A stretch of DNA of 64,000 nucleotides from Verrucomicrobiia bacterium (GCA_026125285.1 JAHCLO010000010.1:62001-126000), one strand, 5' to 3'; positions 42,449-51,734 are shown, counted from the first letter of the stretch. Translations and numbers: made by a program. Notes: generated from the sequence alone by a model not told the origin.

Positions 42449-44737
42449 TCATTGGCAAAAGGCGCTGGCGTCGAGATGCCCGAGGCCAAGGTTGTCATCG
42501 TAATCCGAATTCCAGACCCAGAAGTTCCAATCCTCGGCGGGCTGGTAGATGTAGCCCCTGGCCTGCGCCTCGAAGAATTCGCTTTGATACAGATTCACGC
42601 AGTAGCGCTGCGCTTCGCGACATTCGGGGGCAGTCAGGTGTTTTTGCTTCTCCAGTTTTTCCGCCAGTTCCGCGCCGCGTCTCCACTTCACGAGGACGGC
42701 GCGGGTTTCGTTGCCGACCAACTGGCACGCTTGCGCGGCCTTGGGAAAATTAAATTCTTCGCTCGCGGCAAACACCGGATCGTCCTGGCGCGATTCCGGG
42801 CCGAGCAAACCGTAGAGTTCCGCAAAGTATTCGGCATAGAACGACGGCTGGTGAATCCTTGATTGCGCCCCGGCAAAGCGGGCGAGGAAACTTTCCGTAA
42901 TCTTCATCACCTGCTCATAGCCCTTGGGCAAATGCCCGCCGTCCTTGGGCCGGAACACGATCACCGGGCAGGGTGCGGCGTGGTGGCCTTCGCGATTGCA
43001 GCGCCCGTCGCTTTGGATGATGGAATCCAGCGGGCCAAGCGCGCGAAACGCGATGGGAAAATCCACGTCCACGCCCGCTTCGATGAGTTGGGTGGAAACG
43101 AGGCGGCAAGGTTTGCCATCCGCCAAGCGGACGCGGACAGCTTGCAGTTTTTCCTGGCGATGCGCCGGACACAGGCGCGCGGACAGGTGGAAGGCGGATT
43201 GCGGCCCGACCTGTTGCACCAGGCGGAATAGTTCGCGCGCGTCTTTGGTGGTGTTCACGACGCACAACGATTGAGGAACGGCGGTCAGCTTTGCGGCGAG
43301 ATCAGGCCAGGAGATTTCTTCATGCGGTTGCGGAAGCTGGATGTGCGTGCGCCGTAGAGTTTCCGCCATTGCGCCCGGATTGGATGAAATTTCCACCGGC
43401 TTCCAATCGTAGGGCAAGGCTTTGCCGGCAGTGGCAAAGGCGGGTTGCGTCGCAGTCATGAAAACCGCGCTCACCCCATAATCCCGCACCAGCAAGCTCA
43501 CGCCGGACAACAGCGAGGGAACAAGCCGCGGCGGCAGCGTTTGCACTTCATCGAACAGAACCACCGAACGCCCAATGTTGTGAAGTTTGCGACAATCCGA
43601 CGGGCGATTGCTGAACAGACTTTGGAAGAACTGCACATTGGTAGTGACCACGAGCGGCGCCGCCCAGTTTTCCGCAGCAAGCCGGGCGCGCCGCAGGCGT
43701 TCGGCTTCGGCATCGCGGCCTTGATCCTCCTTCCGTTCGCGCGGGGCGACGGCGCTGTGATGCTCCAGCACAAAGTCCGGGCCGAACCCCGGCTCAAACA
43801 GTTCGCGATAAACGCGGGCGGTTTGCTCGATGATGCTCGTGAACGGAATCACCACAATGATCCGACGGAAGCGGCGGGGATCGTTTTCCGGCAACCGGGC
43901 GTTGTGATGAACGATGTGTTGCAAGGCGAAGGCGAGCGAAGCCAGCGTTTTGCCGCTGCCGGTGGGCGCGGTGAGCGTGAACAGGCCGGAAGGTTTTGTG
44001 GCAACACTCAAGCAGTCGTGGAGCAGTTGCTTGCGCAGCGCATTGACCGAACCGTCCGCCGGCTTGGCCTCCAAGCACTGGCGAAGGAGCTGTAAAGCGC
44101 GTTCCGGCTGAAGCTCGGGAACGATTCGCTGGGCAGTCTGGCTCGCGTTAAAATGTTCCTCGGTGTCGAGAAAGTCCGCGTCAACCAAGCAACTGAAAAG
44201 CATCCGAGTGCGGAGTGCTTCTTCAAAGCGCTGTTGCTTCCCAATGGGGCGCGGTGCTAATGAAGGCAGACTCAGACCGTCGTGATTGAATCGCGCCAGC
44301 AGAGTGGCGATGTCTTCAGGGCATTGGCCGGTTAGCTCCAACCGGCGGGTGGAGTCGGCAAAATTCGCAACGGTCTGACGCAATGGCGTTCCCAAATCGG
44401 CTTCGCTCAACGCGGGAATTCCGGTGTGATGACCGTCCGCAGCGAATGCTACCGCCCAAGCTTTCAGCGCGGCAGCATGAGCTGTCCCCGCAGCCCAATG
44501 ATTGATGCCGTGAATGGCGGGATTGCGAAGTCGCGCTTGAAAGCGCCCGGCATATTTCCCTAAATCGTGCAGCAGTCCGGCTAACTCGGCTTCCGCCCCG
44601 AGGCCGAGCGGCACGGCGAATTCTTGGGCCAACTCCGCGACGTTTCGGAGATGCACATCCAGTGGCTGCCACTTGCCGGAGTGTTCAGGCAGTGGCCTGC
44701 CAAATCCATCATTAGCGGTGTGCGCGTAGAACTTCAT
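42449..44737 (-). CDS. cas3: Cas3 HD nuclease-helicase
   Basis: 762 residues. N-terminal HD domain (EHSGKW; AGLLHDLGKYAGRF; AADGHHTGI), then the DExD/H helicase with Walker A TLTAPTGSGKT, motif II VVLFDEVQTLPP, motif III FMTATQPAF and motif VI QSDGRCNREGHH. Cas3 is recruited by Cascade and degrades the target strand. All nuclease and helicase motifs look intact, so interference should be possible. Lies between the extra cas5 (13 bp before) and cas5c (13 bp after). Confidence 0.96.
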   Translation of the reverse strand: MKFYAHTANDGFGRPLPEHSGKWQPLDVHLRNVAELAQEFAVPLGLGAEAELAGLLHDLGKYAGRFQARLRNPAIHGINHWAAGTAHAAALKAWAVAFAADGHHTGIPALSEADLGTPLRQTVANFADSTRRLELTGQCPEDIATLLARFNHDGLSLPSLAPRPIGKQQRFEEALRTRMLFSCLVDADFLDTEEHFNASQTAQRIVPELQPERALQLLRQCLEAKPADGSVNALRKQLLHDCLSVATKPSGLFTLTAPTGSGKTLASLAFALQHIVHHNARLPENDPRRFRRIIVVIPFTSIIEQTARVYRELFEPGFGPDFVLEHHSAVAPRERKEDQGRDAEAERLRRARLAAENWAAPLVVTTNVQFFQSLFSNRPSDCRKLHNIGRSVVLFDEVQTLPPRLVPSLLSGVSLLVRDYGVSAVFMTATQPAFATAGKALPYDWKPVEISSNPGAMAETLRRTHIQLPQPHEEISWPDLAAKLTAVPQSLCVVNTTKDARELFRLVQQVGPQSAFHLSARLCPAHRQEKLQAVRVRLADGKPCRLVSTQLIEAGVDVDFPIAFRALGPLDSIIQSDGRCNREGHHAAPCPVIVFRPKDGGHLPKGYEQVMKITESFLARFAGAQSRIHQPSFYAEYFAELYGLLGPESRQDDPVFAASEEFNFPKAAQACQLVGNETRAVLVKWRRGAELAEKLEKQKHLTAPECREAQRYCVNLYQSEFFEAQARGYIYQPAEDWNFWVWNSDYDDNLGLGHLDASAFCQ

Positions 44738-44750
44738 CAGCGGGCTAGGT

Positions 44751-45353
44751 TCAATTCATCCCATTCAGCATCTGGTCGAACACCATCCGCAGCATGGTGG
44801 GCAGTTCGTGGTTCTCGGTTTCGCAGACGCGCGTCTCCGGGCGAAACGGACCAACATAGTCAGGCGCGAATTCCTTCCAACCCAGGCAGGGCGTGTAAAA
44901 CCATTGCCCGCGATCCAAGGCGCGATTGAAAACGTCGTGATAGGCGTGCGGCGGCCAGGTAGTGCCGTCGTGATGCCCGGCAAACTCGGCTTGCGCGTAA
45001 AGGCGGTAGCACACGTTGACCAGCACCACGGTGTAAGACCTACCCTCACCCGGCCTCCGGCCACCCTCTCCCGTCCGACGGGCGAGGGAATACGACGCGC
45101 CCTTGTTCATCGCGTCGCTGGCGCGCAACGGCCCGCCGTAATTCGTAGTGTAGCGATGGAATTGCACCGGCGCGCAAATCTCGACTCTTGTAGGCCGCAC
45201 ATTCACCGATTTCCAGCGCAGCACGGATTCAAAGATGCCCTTGACCGCGCTGAACGTGGGCGCGACATACGACACGGGCGACGAGCCGGTGTCGGGCCGC
45301 GTCCATATCGCGGTCGGGCCGGAGATTTCGAGTTGGATCGGATACGGTTTCAT
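44751..45353 (-). CDS. Second, divergent Cas5-family protein at the head of the cas operon
   Basis: 200 residues, clearly related to Cas5c in the same operon. IQLEISGPTAIWTRPDTGSS aligns with the Cas5c HLRTWGDLACFTRPE; VSYVAPTFSAVKGIFESVL with VSYAVITPSAARGLLEAIL; CAPVQFHRY with KKPVRFLAF; and YTPCLGWKEFAPDYVGPF with AQPCFGCREFPAHF. It is ~40 residues shorter than Cas5c. A 45-bp hairpin element is translated in frame (SLARRTGEGGRRPGEGRS) just before the conserved strand YTVVLVNVCYRLYA. It is the first gene of the operon, 13 bp before cas3. A canonical I-C operon has one cas5. It may be a processing partner, an alternative Cascade subunit or an inhibitor-like decoy; the sequence does not say. 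Confidence 0.85.
   Translation of the reverse strand: MKPYPIQLEISGPTAIWTRPDTGSSPVSYVAPTFSAVKGIFESVLRWKSVNVRPTRVEICAPVQFHRYTTNYGGPLRASDAMNKGASYSLARRTGEGGRRPGEGRSYTVVLVNVCYRLYAQAEFAGHHDGTTWPPHAYHDVFNRALDRGQWFYTPCLGWKEFAPDYVGPFRPETRVCETENHELPTMLRMVFDQMLNGMN
45045..45089 (+). repeat. 45-bp hairpin element, copy 2 (in the second cas5)
   Basis: Inner stem CCCGTC-C-GACGGG, outer CCCTC/GAGGG. Relative to the host gene it is inserted opposite to copy 1 in cas4, so different reading frames of the element are translated, both open. Confidence 0.9.
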
Positions 45354-45666
45354 CAGACAATTTTCCTCAATTCTTCCCGGGAGCGACTTGGGAGTGCTTC
45401 ATTGGTTCTAAGCTTCAACTCATTCTCTCACAAGGCTTAGTTGTTCAAGTTGTTCACATCATTGGCCGCACCATAACAGGCGCGGTGGGACAAATACTGT
45501 CCAAGCCGTAAGATTCCGTCGGCACAGGTCCGGCAGGCGGGAACGCAATGGGTCACCCGGTTTCCGATAACCGGCCAGGCAGAAGCGGTAGAGGTCTGGC
45601 TCGGTCAGCCGGAACAGGATTGAACCGCGCGGCTTCGGGGCAGACGCGTCCGGCTGGGCGGGCAGA
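45354..45666. other. Upstream region of the cas operon and 3' side of the oxidoreductase gene
   Basis: 313 bp. The part next to the cas genes (45354-45475) is AT-richer than its surroundings and must hold the minus-strand cas promoter; I see no clear -35/-10 pair. The rest (45476-45666) is GC-rich with a small CCGGTT/AACCGG hairpin and no T-run. No gene is convincing. Confidence 0.5.
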
Positions 45667-46974
45667 CTACAGGGTCCAACCGGCGCGATATTGATGCCGG
45701 ATGAATGCATCCGCGGCCGCACAATTCCGGGCGCGCAGATTCCGAGCATCCCAATCCAGTTTTTGCCCCACGCGGAACGCCACGTTGCCCAGCAAGGCGG
45801 CTTCGGTAAGCGGACCAGAGTAAGCGAAATCACAACTGGCAGGCTGGCCGGTTTTGACCGCTTGAATCCATTCCTGGTGATGCCGGGCAAAGTCGCCGGC
45901 CAGTACTTGCGGAGCGGCGTAGTCGGTGAAGTCGGTCTGGCGCATGACCGCATGGCGGGTGTAATCAGCCAACAACATGCCGGTTTCGCCCATGAACAAA
46001 ACTCCGCTGGACCAGTTCTTCGCGAGCGATGCCGGAAGCAAGGCAGGTTTCCGACCGCCGTGATACCACGTGAGCGTAACCGGTCCTGGGCGGGAAACTG
46101 GGTTCAACTTCCGCGATTCTTTCGACGCGGGATACTCGTAGCGCACGACGAGCCACGGCGGGGTGGATTCCCGATGGACCGGCGGTCCGTCCACGACCTC
46201 GACGCTGGCAGGGGCGTTCAGGCCCAGCGCCCAATGGGGCAGGTCCAGATAATGGCAGCCGAAATCCGCCAGCGCGCCGCCGCCAAACGCCCACCAGTGT
46301 CGCCACCAGCGCGGGACTATGTCGGGATGATAGGGGTGCGCTGGCAAGGGGCCGAGCCACAAGTCGTAGTGCAGATTCGGCGGCACGGCGGGAGTTTCGC
46401 GCGGCAGGTCTTTGCCGCCGTAGGTGGCATTGACCCACACGTGAACTTCCTTCACCGTGCCGATCGCGCCCTGTTGGATCGTCGCCACTACGCGATGGTA
46501 ATTCTGTCCGGCGTGAATCTGCGTGCCGATCTGGGTGATGAGCCTGTGCTTGCGGGCAAGGTCCGTGACGATGCGACACTCGGAGATGGTGCGGGTGAGA
46601 GGCTTCTCACAATAGACGTGACAGCCGCTGCGCAAGGCGGCGGCAGCGGCCACGGCGTGGGTGTGATCCGGCGTGGAGATGACCACGGCATCGAGATCAC
46701 TCCGATCCAGCAGATGGCGGAAATCGTGGTAGGTCTTGGCTTGGGGAAATCGCCTGGCGGCCGCCGTCAGAACATCGTCGTCCACATCGCACAAGGCCAC
46801 GATGTTCTCGCTGGCCACGCCGTTCAGATTCTCGCGGCCCCGATTGGCGACGCCAATGACCCCAAGATTGAGTTTGTCATTGGCGGACGCGCGACGGGGT
46901 GCCGTGCGACATCCCGTCAGCCACAGGCCGGCAGTGACCAATGCGCTCCGTTGAAGGAATCGCCGGCGGTTCAC
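45667..46974 (-). CDS. Gfo/Idh/MocA-family oxidoreductase, Tat-exported, probable lipoprotein
   Basis: About 435 residues. Tat signal NRRRFLQRSALVTAGLWLTG with lipobox LTGC, so probably exported folded and lipidated. Rossmann part: LNLGVIGVANRGRENLNG and STPDHTHAVAAAAALRSGCH then VYCEKPLTRTISE with the conserved E-K-P. Second domain has ADFGCHYLDLPHWALG. These enzymes oxidise or reduce sugars with NAD(P). Start is GTG 46974, overlapping the stop of the next oxidoreductase gene (GTGA). Works beside a homologue and a double DUF1080 protein, a set linked in this phylum to keto-sugar breakdown. Confidence 0.9.
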   Translation of the reverse strand: MNRRRFLQRSALVTAGLWLTGCRTAPRRASANDKLNLGVIGVANRGRENLNGVASENIVALCDVDDDVLTAAARRFPQAKTYHDFRHLLDRSDLDAVVISTPDHTHAVAAAAALRSGCHVYCEKPLTRTISECRIVTDLARKHRLITQIGTQIHAGQNYHRVVATIQQGAIGTVKEVHVWVNATYGGKDLPRETPAVPPNLHYDLWLGPLPAHPYHPDIVPRWWRHWWAFGGGALADFGCHYLDLPHWALGLNAPASVEVVDGPPVHRESTPPWLVVRYEYPASKESRKLNPVSRPGPVTLTWYHGGRKPALLPASLAKNWSSGVLFMGETGMLLADYTRHAVMRQTDFTDYAAPQVLAGDFARHHQEWIQAVKTGQPASCDFAYSGPLTEAALLGNVAFRVGQKLDWDARNLRARNCAAADAFIRHQYRAGWTL

Positions 46975-48308
46975 GACAGGCCTTTGACCTCCCAACCCTT
47001 GCGATACTTGCGGCGCAGGAATTCGTTGGCGGCGCGAAGGTTGGTAAACTTGAGCGACTTCGCGTTCCATTGCAGCGTCGTGCTGGGAAAGCGCGAGGCC
47101 ACGCCGCCAAGCAATACGGCTTCGGTGAGCGGGCCGGAAAAATCGAATCCCGCCGTGGTCTTGCCGTTGCCGCGCACGGCTTCGAGAAACTGGGTGTAGT
47201 GATTGCCATCCTCGACTTTCGGCAGCGGCCGATCGGCGAATTCGCTGTCGGGGAACAGCCGGGGCCGCGCAATGTGCGGCAGCAACATGACGCCTTTGGT
47301 GCCGACGAAGATGGACCCCGTTCCCGGCAACGGCTCGCTGCCCAAGAGCGAAGCAACTTGTGCCGGTGGCCGCTGGTCGCCGTCGTACCAGGTGATATTG
47401 ACGGTCATCTCCGCCGTGTGAGGCGTGCCGGGGAAGACATAATGCACCCGGCCGTCGTTGGCCCAGTTCCATTGATTGGGCGCTGGGCCTTCGGAGCGAA
47501 CGGAAATCGGCGCCGTGAGTTCGAGCGCGTTGAACACGGGATCGAAAATGTGGCAACCCATGTCGCCAAAGGTGCCGGTGCCGAAGTCGAGCCGCTTGCG
47601 CCAGTTGCCCGGATGATAATAGCCGCCGCCGATGAACGGGCGCGCCGCTGCCACGCCCAGCCAGAGGTCCCAATCGAAGTTCGCGGGCGGCGTGTCCTGG
47701 CGGGCAGGCAAAGGGGCCGGGTCGCCCCAACCCTTGCCGCACCAGGAGTGGACTTCTTTGATTTTGCCGATGACGCCTTCGCGCACGATTTGGACGCCCT
47801 GGCGGTAGGCGGACGCGGAGTGGATCTGGATGCCCATTTGGGTGACCAGTTTCTTCTGTTGAGCCATGCGGGTCAGTTGGCGCGTCTCGTAAATGTCGTG
47901 CGTGAGGGGTTTCTGGACGTAAACGTGTTTGCCCAGTTGCATGGCGGCCATGGCGATGGGCGCGTGCATGTGGTCGGGCGTGGACACATTCACTGTGTCG
48001 AGTTGCTTTTCTTTTTCCAACAGCTCGCGCCAATCATGGTAAATCCGCACTTCGGGGAACCGTTCCTTCCACGGGGCGGATTTGGTGCTGTCCACGTCGG
48101 CAATGGCCACCAGCTTGACGAACGGATGATGGGCGACGAGCTGGAGGTCGCTGCCGGCCTGCCCGCTGCCGCCGATGGAGGCGTGCAGAATCGTGTTGCT
48201 GGGCGACGCGGCGCGGAGGCTGCGCGCGATGAACGGCGCCGAGAACGCGGCGGTCGCGGCAAAGGTGGCGCGACGCAGGAACTCGCGACGGGAGAAATGA
48301 TTTTTCAT
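46971..48308 (-). CDS. Gfo/Idh/MocA-family oxidoreductase, Tat-exported
   Basis: About 445 residues. Tat signal SRREFLRRATFAATAAFSAP, Rossmann segment ILHASIGGSGQAGSDLQLVA, STPDHMHAPIAMAAMQLGKH, VYVQKPLTHDIYE (conserved Q/E-K-P) and GTFGDMGCHIFDPVFNALEL. Related to the downstream oxidoreductase (45667-46974) but with divergent substrate domains, so probably sequential or alternative steps. Starts 4 bp after the DUF1080 gene stop. Sugar substrate unknown. Confidence 0.9.
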   Translation of the reverse strand: MKNHFSRREFLRRATFAATAAFSAPFIARSLRAASPSNTILHASIGGSGQAGSDLQLVAHHPFVKLVAIADVDSTKSAPWKERFPEVRIYHDWRELLEKEKQLDTVNVSTPDHMHAPIAMAAMQLGKHVYVQKPLTHDIYETRQLTRMAQQKKLVTQMGIQIHSASAYRQGVQIVREGVIGKIKEVHSWCGKGWGDPAPLPARQDTPPANFDWDLWLGVAAARPFIGGGYYHPGNWRKRLDFGTGTFGDMGCHIFDPVFNALELTAPISVRSEGPAPNQWNWANDGRVHYVFPGTPHTAEMTVNITWYDGDQRPPAQVASLLGSEPLPGTGSIFVGTKGVMLLPHIARPRLFPDSEFADRPLPKVEDGNHYTQFLEAVRGNGKTTAGFDFSGPLTEAVLLGGVASRFPSTTLQWNAKSLKFTNLRAANEFLRRKYRKGWEVKGLS

Positions 48309-48312
48309 AAGC

Positions 48313-49650
48313 TCACTGGGCGGGAAGTTCACGGATGTAGATGTTCTTGAACCAAACCGGCGTGTTATGGGCCTGCAATTCGATCTGCCCCGTGGGATAG
48401 ATCGGCTGGCTGCGATCCCAATAATTCTCCAGCGTCGTCTCGCGGACCACCAATTCGCCATTGAGGAAGATGTGGGCTTTCTCGCCGACCATGAGGATGC
48501 GGAAGCGATTCCATTCGCCGATGGGTTTGTCCGCCACCTTCAACGCTTTGCTGGGATTTTTCTGGTTGTTGTAGAAGCCGCCCGAACCCACTTCGCTCCC
48601 GGCCTTGGTCGGCTTGGTGTGGGGATCCCAGATTTGGACTTGCGGGCTGCCGCGGAGGTAAAGACCACTGTCGCTGTAAGGCTCGATCTTCCAGTCCACC
48701 AGCAGTTCGAAGTTGCCGTAGTCTTTCACCGTGCAAAGGTTGTCAAAGGATTTGCCGCGATAGGCGAGCGCGCCGTCCTCGATCTTCCAATTGGCGCGCA
48801 TGAGTTCATCCGCTTTCACCTGTTCCGCGGCGAGTTGCGCCGGCGTCATGGCGGCACGTTTCTTGGGATCCGCCACCAGGCCCTTCCAACCGGTCAGGTC
48901 TTTGCCATTGAACAAGGCAGTGAATCCATCGGGCGGAGTGTGGTCCTTTTCGGAGCGAGCCAGTTCCTTGATGCGGATGTTGCGAAATTCGAGGTAATCA
49001 TTATGGCCCAGGAAGCCGATATGCCCGCGATCACGGAACAATCCCGGATGCTTGCGGATGATGGCTGGATCGGTGATTTCATTGAGATCGGTGTCCGTGA
49101 TGGTCTGGCCGTTGAGCACAACCTTGATGCGACGGCCAATGGCGGTGATTTCTTGTTCGTTCCACTCGCCCACCGGCTTGAGCGCGCCTTTCCTGGCGGC
49201 GACGACATCATAGATGGAGCCGTGATACTGGGCCGGACGGAGCTTGCCCCATTTGCCGCGGTCCGCCGCGCCTTCGTCAAGGATCTGAATCTCCATGCCC
49301 AGATAGGCGGCGTCGCCCTCCGCGGGTGCGCGGATGCCCACGCCGTTGTTGGAGCCGTCTTCCAGCTTGAACTCAAAGCGCAGGATGAAATCGCTGTATT
49401 CCTTTTCGGTCAGCAAATTGCCGCCACCACCCCGCGCGCAATAAATCACGCCATCCTTGACGCCATAGCCATCGCCGCTTTTGCCGATGAGTTGCCAGCC
49501 ATTCAAGGTTTGACCGTCAAACAGGCTGACGAAGCCGGTGTCACGTTGCGCGGCAGCACAGGCGGCAATCAAGGAAATGCCGGCGACGAGTGTCAGGGAG
49601 GTTTTCGTTTGGTTGAGTTTTCGCAAAGCGGCGAGGAGGTAGTTTTTCAT
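48313..49650 (-). CDS. Secreted protein with two DUF1080 (3-keto-glycoside hydrolase-like) domains
   Basis: About 445 residues. Signal peptide ([19 protein letters not shown]) then two DUF1080 jelly-roll domains: the first starts [19 protein letters not shown] and ends [14 protein letters not shown], the second starts [18 protein letters not shown] and ends [12 protein letters not shown]. Family members hydrolyse 3-keto-disaccharides and similar glycosides. Position upstream of two oxidoreductases fits a periplasmic pathway in which a sugar is oxidised at C3 and then cleaved. ATG 49650 is used; an in-frame ATG at 49665 (MSHSI) is equally possible. Confidence 0.9.
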   Translation of the reverse strand: MKNYLLAALRKLNQTKTSLTLVAGISLIAACAAAQRDTGFVSLFDGQTLNGWQLIGKSGDGYGVKDGVIYCARGGGGNLLTEKEYSDFILRFEFKLEDGSNNGVGIRAPAEGDAAYLGMEIQILDEGAADRGKWGKLRPAQYHGSIYDVVAARKGALKPVGEWNEQEITAIGRRIKVVLNGQTITDTDLNEITDPAIIRKHPGLFRDRGHIGFLGHNDYLEFRNIRIKELARSEKDHTPPDGFTALFNGKDLTGWKGLVADPKKRAAMTPAQLAAEQVKADELMRANWKIEDGALAYRGKSFDNLCTVKDYGNFELLVDWKIEPYSDSGLYLRGSPQVQIWDPHTKPTKAGSEVGSGGFYNNQKNPSKALKVADKPIGEWNRFRILMVGEKAHIFLNGELVVRETTLENYWDRSQPIYPTGQIELQAHNTPVWFKNIYIRELPAQ

Positions 49651-49769
49651 GATGCTATGAGACATGCCAGTTCGGTTGCTTGAGCGTTTGCAAATTCACG
49701 CAACCTGTCAAGCGGACGTTTGCTTCGCCGCGATAATTCAACGCGCCAGAAGCAAGAATGCCTTTCGCA

Positions 49770-49806
49770 TAGAAAACACGAGGGACGACTCGTGGCCGTC
49801 CCTCGT
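49770..49806 (-). terminator. Intrinsic terminator after the CpxP-like gene
   Basis: On the minus strand: stem ACGAGGGACG, loop GCCACGAGT, stem CGTCCCTCGT, then GTTTTCT. The stem is 10 bp and perfect. It sits 23 bp after the stop of the 49829-50260 gene. Confidence 0.75.
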
Positions 49807-49828
49807 CGAATCAAACGCTAAGGTACCG

Positions 49829-50260
49829 TCAGTTTCGTGGTGGTCTTTCGCCGCGCTTCGTCTCACCGCCGGGACGTCCCTCTCCGGGCCGGCCTTGCTC
49901 GCGGAGTTTCTGCCACTTCTCGTACTGCTCAGTGGTCAAAAGCTCTTTCATCTTTTTGTCCATGCCTTCGCGAAGCGCGCGGCCTTTCTCCCGGCGCTGT
50001 TCGGCGGTCAGGCTGGTATCCTCGCGCAAGGCGCGGGTCTTTTCCGCCTGTTCTTTCAGCGCGGCTTCCACTTTTTGCTTTTGAGCTTCGGTGAGCTTGA
50101 GTTCCTCCAACATCCGCGGGGGCAGCGCGCCGGCGCGCGGGCCGGCCTCACGGCGTTCGCGTTTGGGGGCTTCTTTTTGTTGAGCCAGCACTATCGGACC
50201 GCTGGCGAGCGTAGCAATCACCGTCAGTGCGGCGATCAAACCAACTTTATGGATTTTCAT
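49829..50260 (-). CDS. Spy/CpxP-like small periplasmic protein
   Basis: 143 residues. Signal peptide (IAALTVIATLASGPIVLAQQ), then a helical LTEAQKQKVEAALKEQAEKT...LTAEQRREKGRALREG...LLTTEQYEKWQKL pattern with two LTxxQ motifs, typical of Spy/CpxP/LTXXQ periplasmic chaperone or metal-sensing proteins. Basic glycine/arginine tail. Monocistronic with its own terminator. Confidence 0.8.
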   Translation of the reverse strand: MKIHKVGLIAALTVIATLASGPIVLAQQKEAPKRERREAGPRAGALPPRMLEELKLTEAQKQKVEAALKEQAEKTRALREDTSLTAEQRREKGRALREGMDKKMKELLTTEQYEKWQKLREQGRPGEGRPGGETKRGERPPRN

Positions 50261-50482
50261 AAACTGTTACCTCGTGTTTCTTGTTTCTTCTTTGCCGCAC
50301 CTTCGAGGAACGGCCACTACAGTTCTTGAGACGGTGGCAGGGAAAAATGGTTACGCCGATTTTGGCTGGGTACGTTCGCAAGGCCAGACGACGAGATCTG
50401 CGTACGTGCCCAAGCTGAATCTTTCGATCGCAAAATCCGCGCGTGACTTTGCCGGGCGAGCATGGAACATTGCGCCTCGTTT

Positions 50483-51166
50483 ATGAGAATACCGATGCTG
50501 TTTTGCGCGTTCAGCCTGGCGGTGGGACTCGTTTCCGCGCCCGGCCAGGAAACCCCAGAAGCCAAGAAGGAGGAGCCAAAGGCCGAGGCCAAACCCGCAG
50601 GCACGAATCTGCAGGAGGTTGCGGTCATAAAGACCAACGAGGGCGATTTGGTCGTAGAGTTGTGGTCGGATGTGGCTCCTAAGACGGTGGAGAATTTCAA
50701 GAAATTGGCCAAGCAAGGGTTTTACGACGGCACGGCCTCGCACCGCATGATCCCTGGCTTCATGGTGCAACTTGGCGATCCCAATACCAAGGACCCGACA
50801 AAAGAGGCCGTGTATGGCCAAGGCGATCCCGGATACAAGATCGATGCTGAATTCAATGAGCGCAAACATGTGCGCGGAGTCCTGTCCATGGCGCGAAGCG
50901 GCGATCCCATGGAACGGTCGGGCGCGATGCCTCGCCCTCAATACGCTAACACCGCCGGCAGCCAGTTCTTCATTTGCTTTGGACCGACCACCACGCTTGA
51001 TGGCCGCTATACCACGTTCGGCAAAGTGATAAAAGGGGATGACGTGCTCGGCAAGATTGAGAAGATTCCCGTGGAACTGAATCCCAATACCGGCGAACGA
51101 AGCAAACCCAAATCCCGCATCTCCGTGGAAAGCGTCAAGATCGTGCCAGCCGACTCCATCAAGTAA
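50483..51166 (+). CDS. Exported cyclophilin-type peptidyl-prolyl isomerase
   Basis: About 227 residues. Signal peptide (MRIPMLFCAFSLAVGLVSAP), a charged KEEPKAEAKP linker and a cyclophilin domain: VIKTNEGDLVVELWSDVAPK, TVENFKKLAKQGFYDGTASH, GFMVQLGDP, RGVLSMARSGDP and AGSQFFICF. Catalyses proline cis-trans isomerisation, here in the periplasm. The FHR of active cyclophilins reads SHR. It precedes a shorter cytoplasmic homologue by 18 bp. Confidence 0.9.
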   Translation: MRIPMLFCAFSLAVGLVSAPGQETPEAKKEEPKAEAKPAGTNLQEVAVIKTNEGDLVVELWSDVAPKTVENFKKLAKQGFYDGTASHRMIPGFMVQLGDPNTKDPTKEAVYGQGDPGYKIDAEFNERKHVRGVLSMARSGDPMERSGAMPRPQYANTAGSQFFICFGPTTTLDGRYTTFGKVIKGDDVLGKIEKIPVELNPNTGERSKPKSRISVESVKIVPADSIK

Positions 51167-51184
51167 TTCATCAGCCATTCACTC

Positions 51185-51685
51185 ATGAGCGAACAAGCAC
51201 TTATCGCCACTTCTGAAGGCGAAATGGTCCTCGAATTCTGGCCCGAGGTCGCGCCCGGACACGTGGAGAATTTCAAGAAACTGGCCAAGCAGGGGTTCTA
51301 CGACGGGACCTGTTTTCATCGGGTCATCAAAGGCTTCATGATCCAAGGCGGGGACCCGCTGACCAAGGATGAGGCGAACCAGTCCCGTTGGGGCACAGGC
51401 GGGCCGGGTTACCAGATTAAGGCCGAGTTCAATGACAAGGCGCACGAGCGTGGAGTGCTCTCCATGGCCCGTTCGCAAGATCCCAATTCCGCCGGTTCGC
51501 AGTTCTTCATCTGCCACGGCGACCCACGGTTTCTGGACAAGCAGTACACGGCTTTCGGCAAGTTGATCCAAGGCGACGACGTGTTGGAAAAGATTGCCAC
51601 CACGCCGACCAAACCCGGCGACCGCCCAGTCAAACGGATAAACGTCGAGAGCATCAAGATTGTGACCGCGGGTTCGATCCAGTGA
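51185..51685 (+). CDS. Cytoplasmic cyclophilin-type peptidyl-prolyl isomerase
   Basis: 166 residues with no signal peptide. LIATSEGEMVLEFWPEVAPG, HVENFKKLAKQGFYDGTCFH (keeping the catalytic FHR), GFMIQGGDPLTKD, RGVLSMARSQDPNSAGSQFF and FGKLIQGDDVLEKI. Clearly a paralogue of the exported upstream copy, likely a tandem duplication followed by loss or gain of the signal peptide. A terminator follows. Confidence 0.94.
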   Translation: MSEQALIATSEGEMVLEFWPEVAPGHVENFKKLAKQGFYDGTCFHRVIKGFMIQGGDPLTKDEANQSRWGTGGPGYQIKAEFNDKAHERGVLSMARSQDPNSAGSQFFICHGDPRFLDKQYTAFGKLIQGDDVLEKIATTPTKPGDRPVKRINVESIKIVTAGSIQ

Positions 51686-51698
51686 CTATTCCCGCCCA

Positions 51699-51734
51699 AA
51701 CGCGAATGAGGATTGGCTTCATTCGCGTTTTCCT
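51699..51734 (+). terminator. Intrinsic terminator after the cyclophilin pair
   Basis: Stem AACGCGAATGA (51699-51709), loop of 9 bases, stem TCATTCGCGTT (51719-51729), then TTCCTTT. Perfect 11-bp stem. It ends only a few bases before the ATG of the next small gene, so that gene may depend on read-through or a start inside this region. Confidence 0.75.

Noticed and set aside
46975-48033. N-terminal extension of the 45667 oxidoreductase frame to 788 residues
   Set aside because: The upstream part is an out-of-frame shadow of the 46971-48308 oxidoreductase. The Tat signal after the GTG at 46974 marks the true start.
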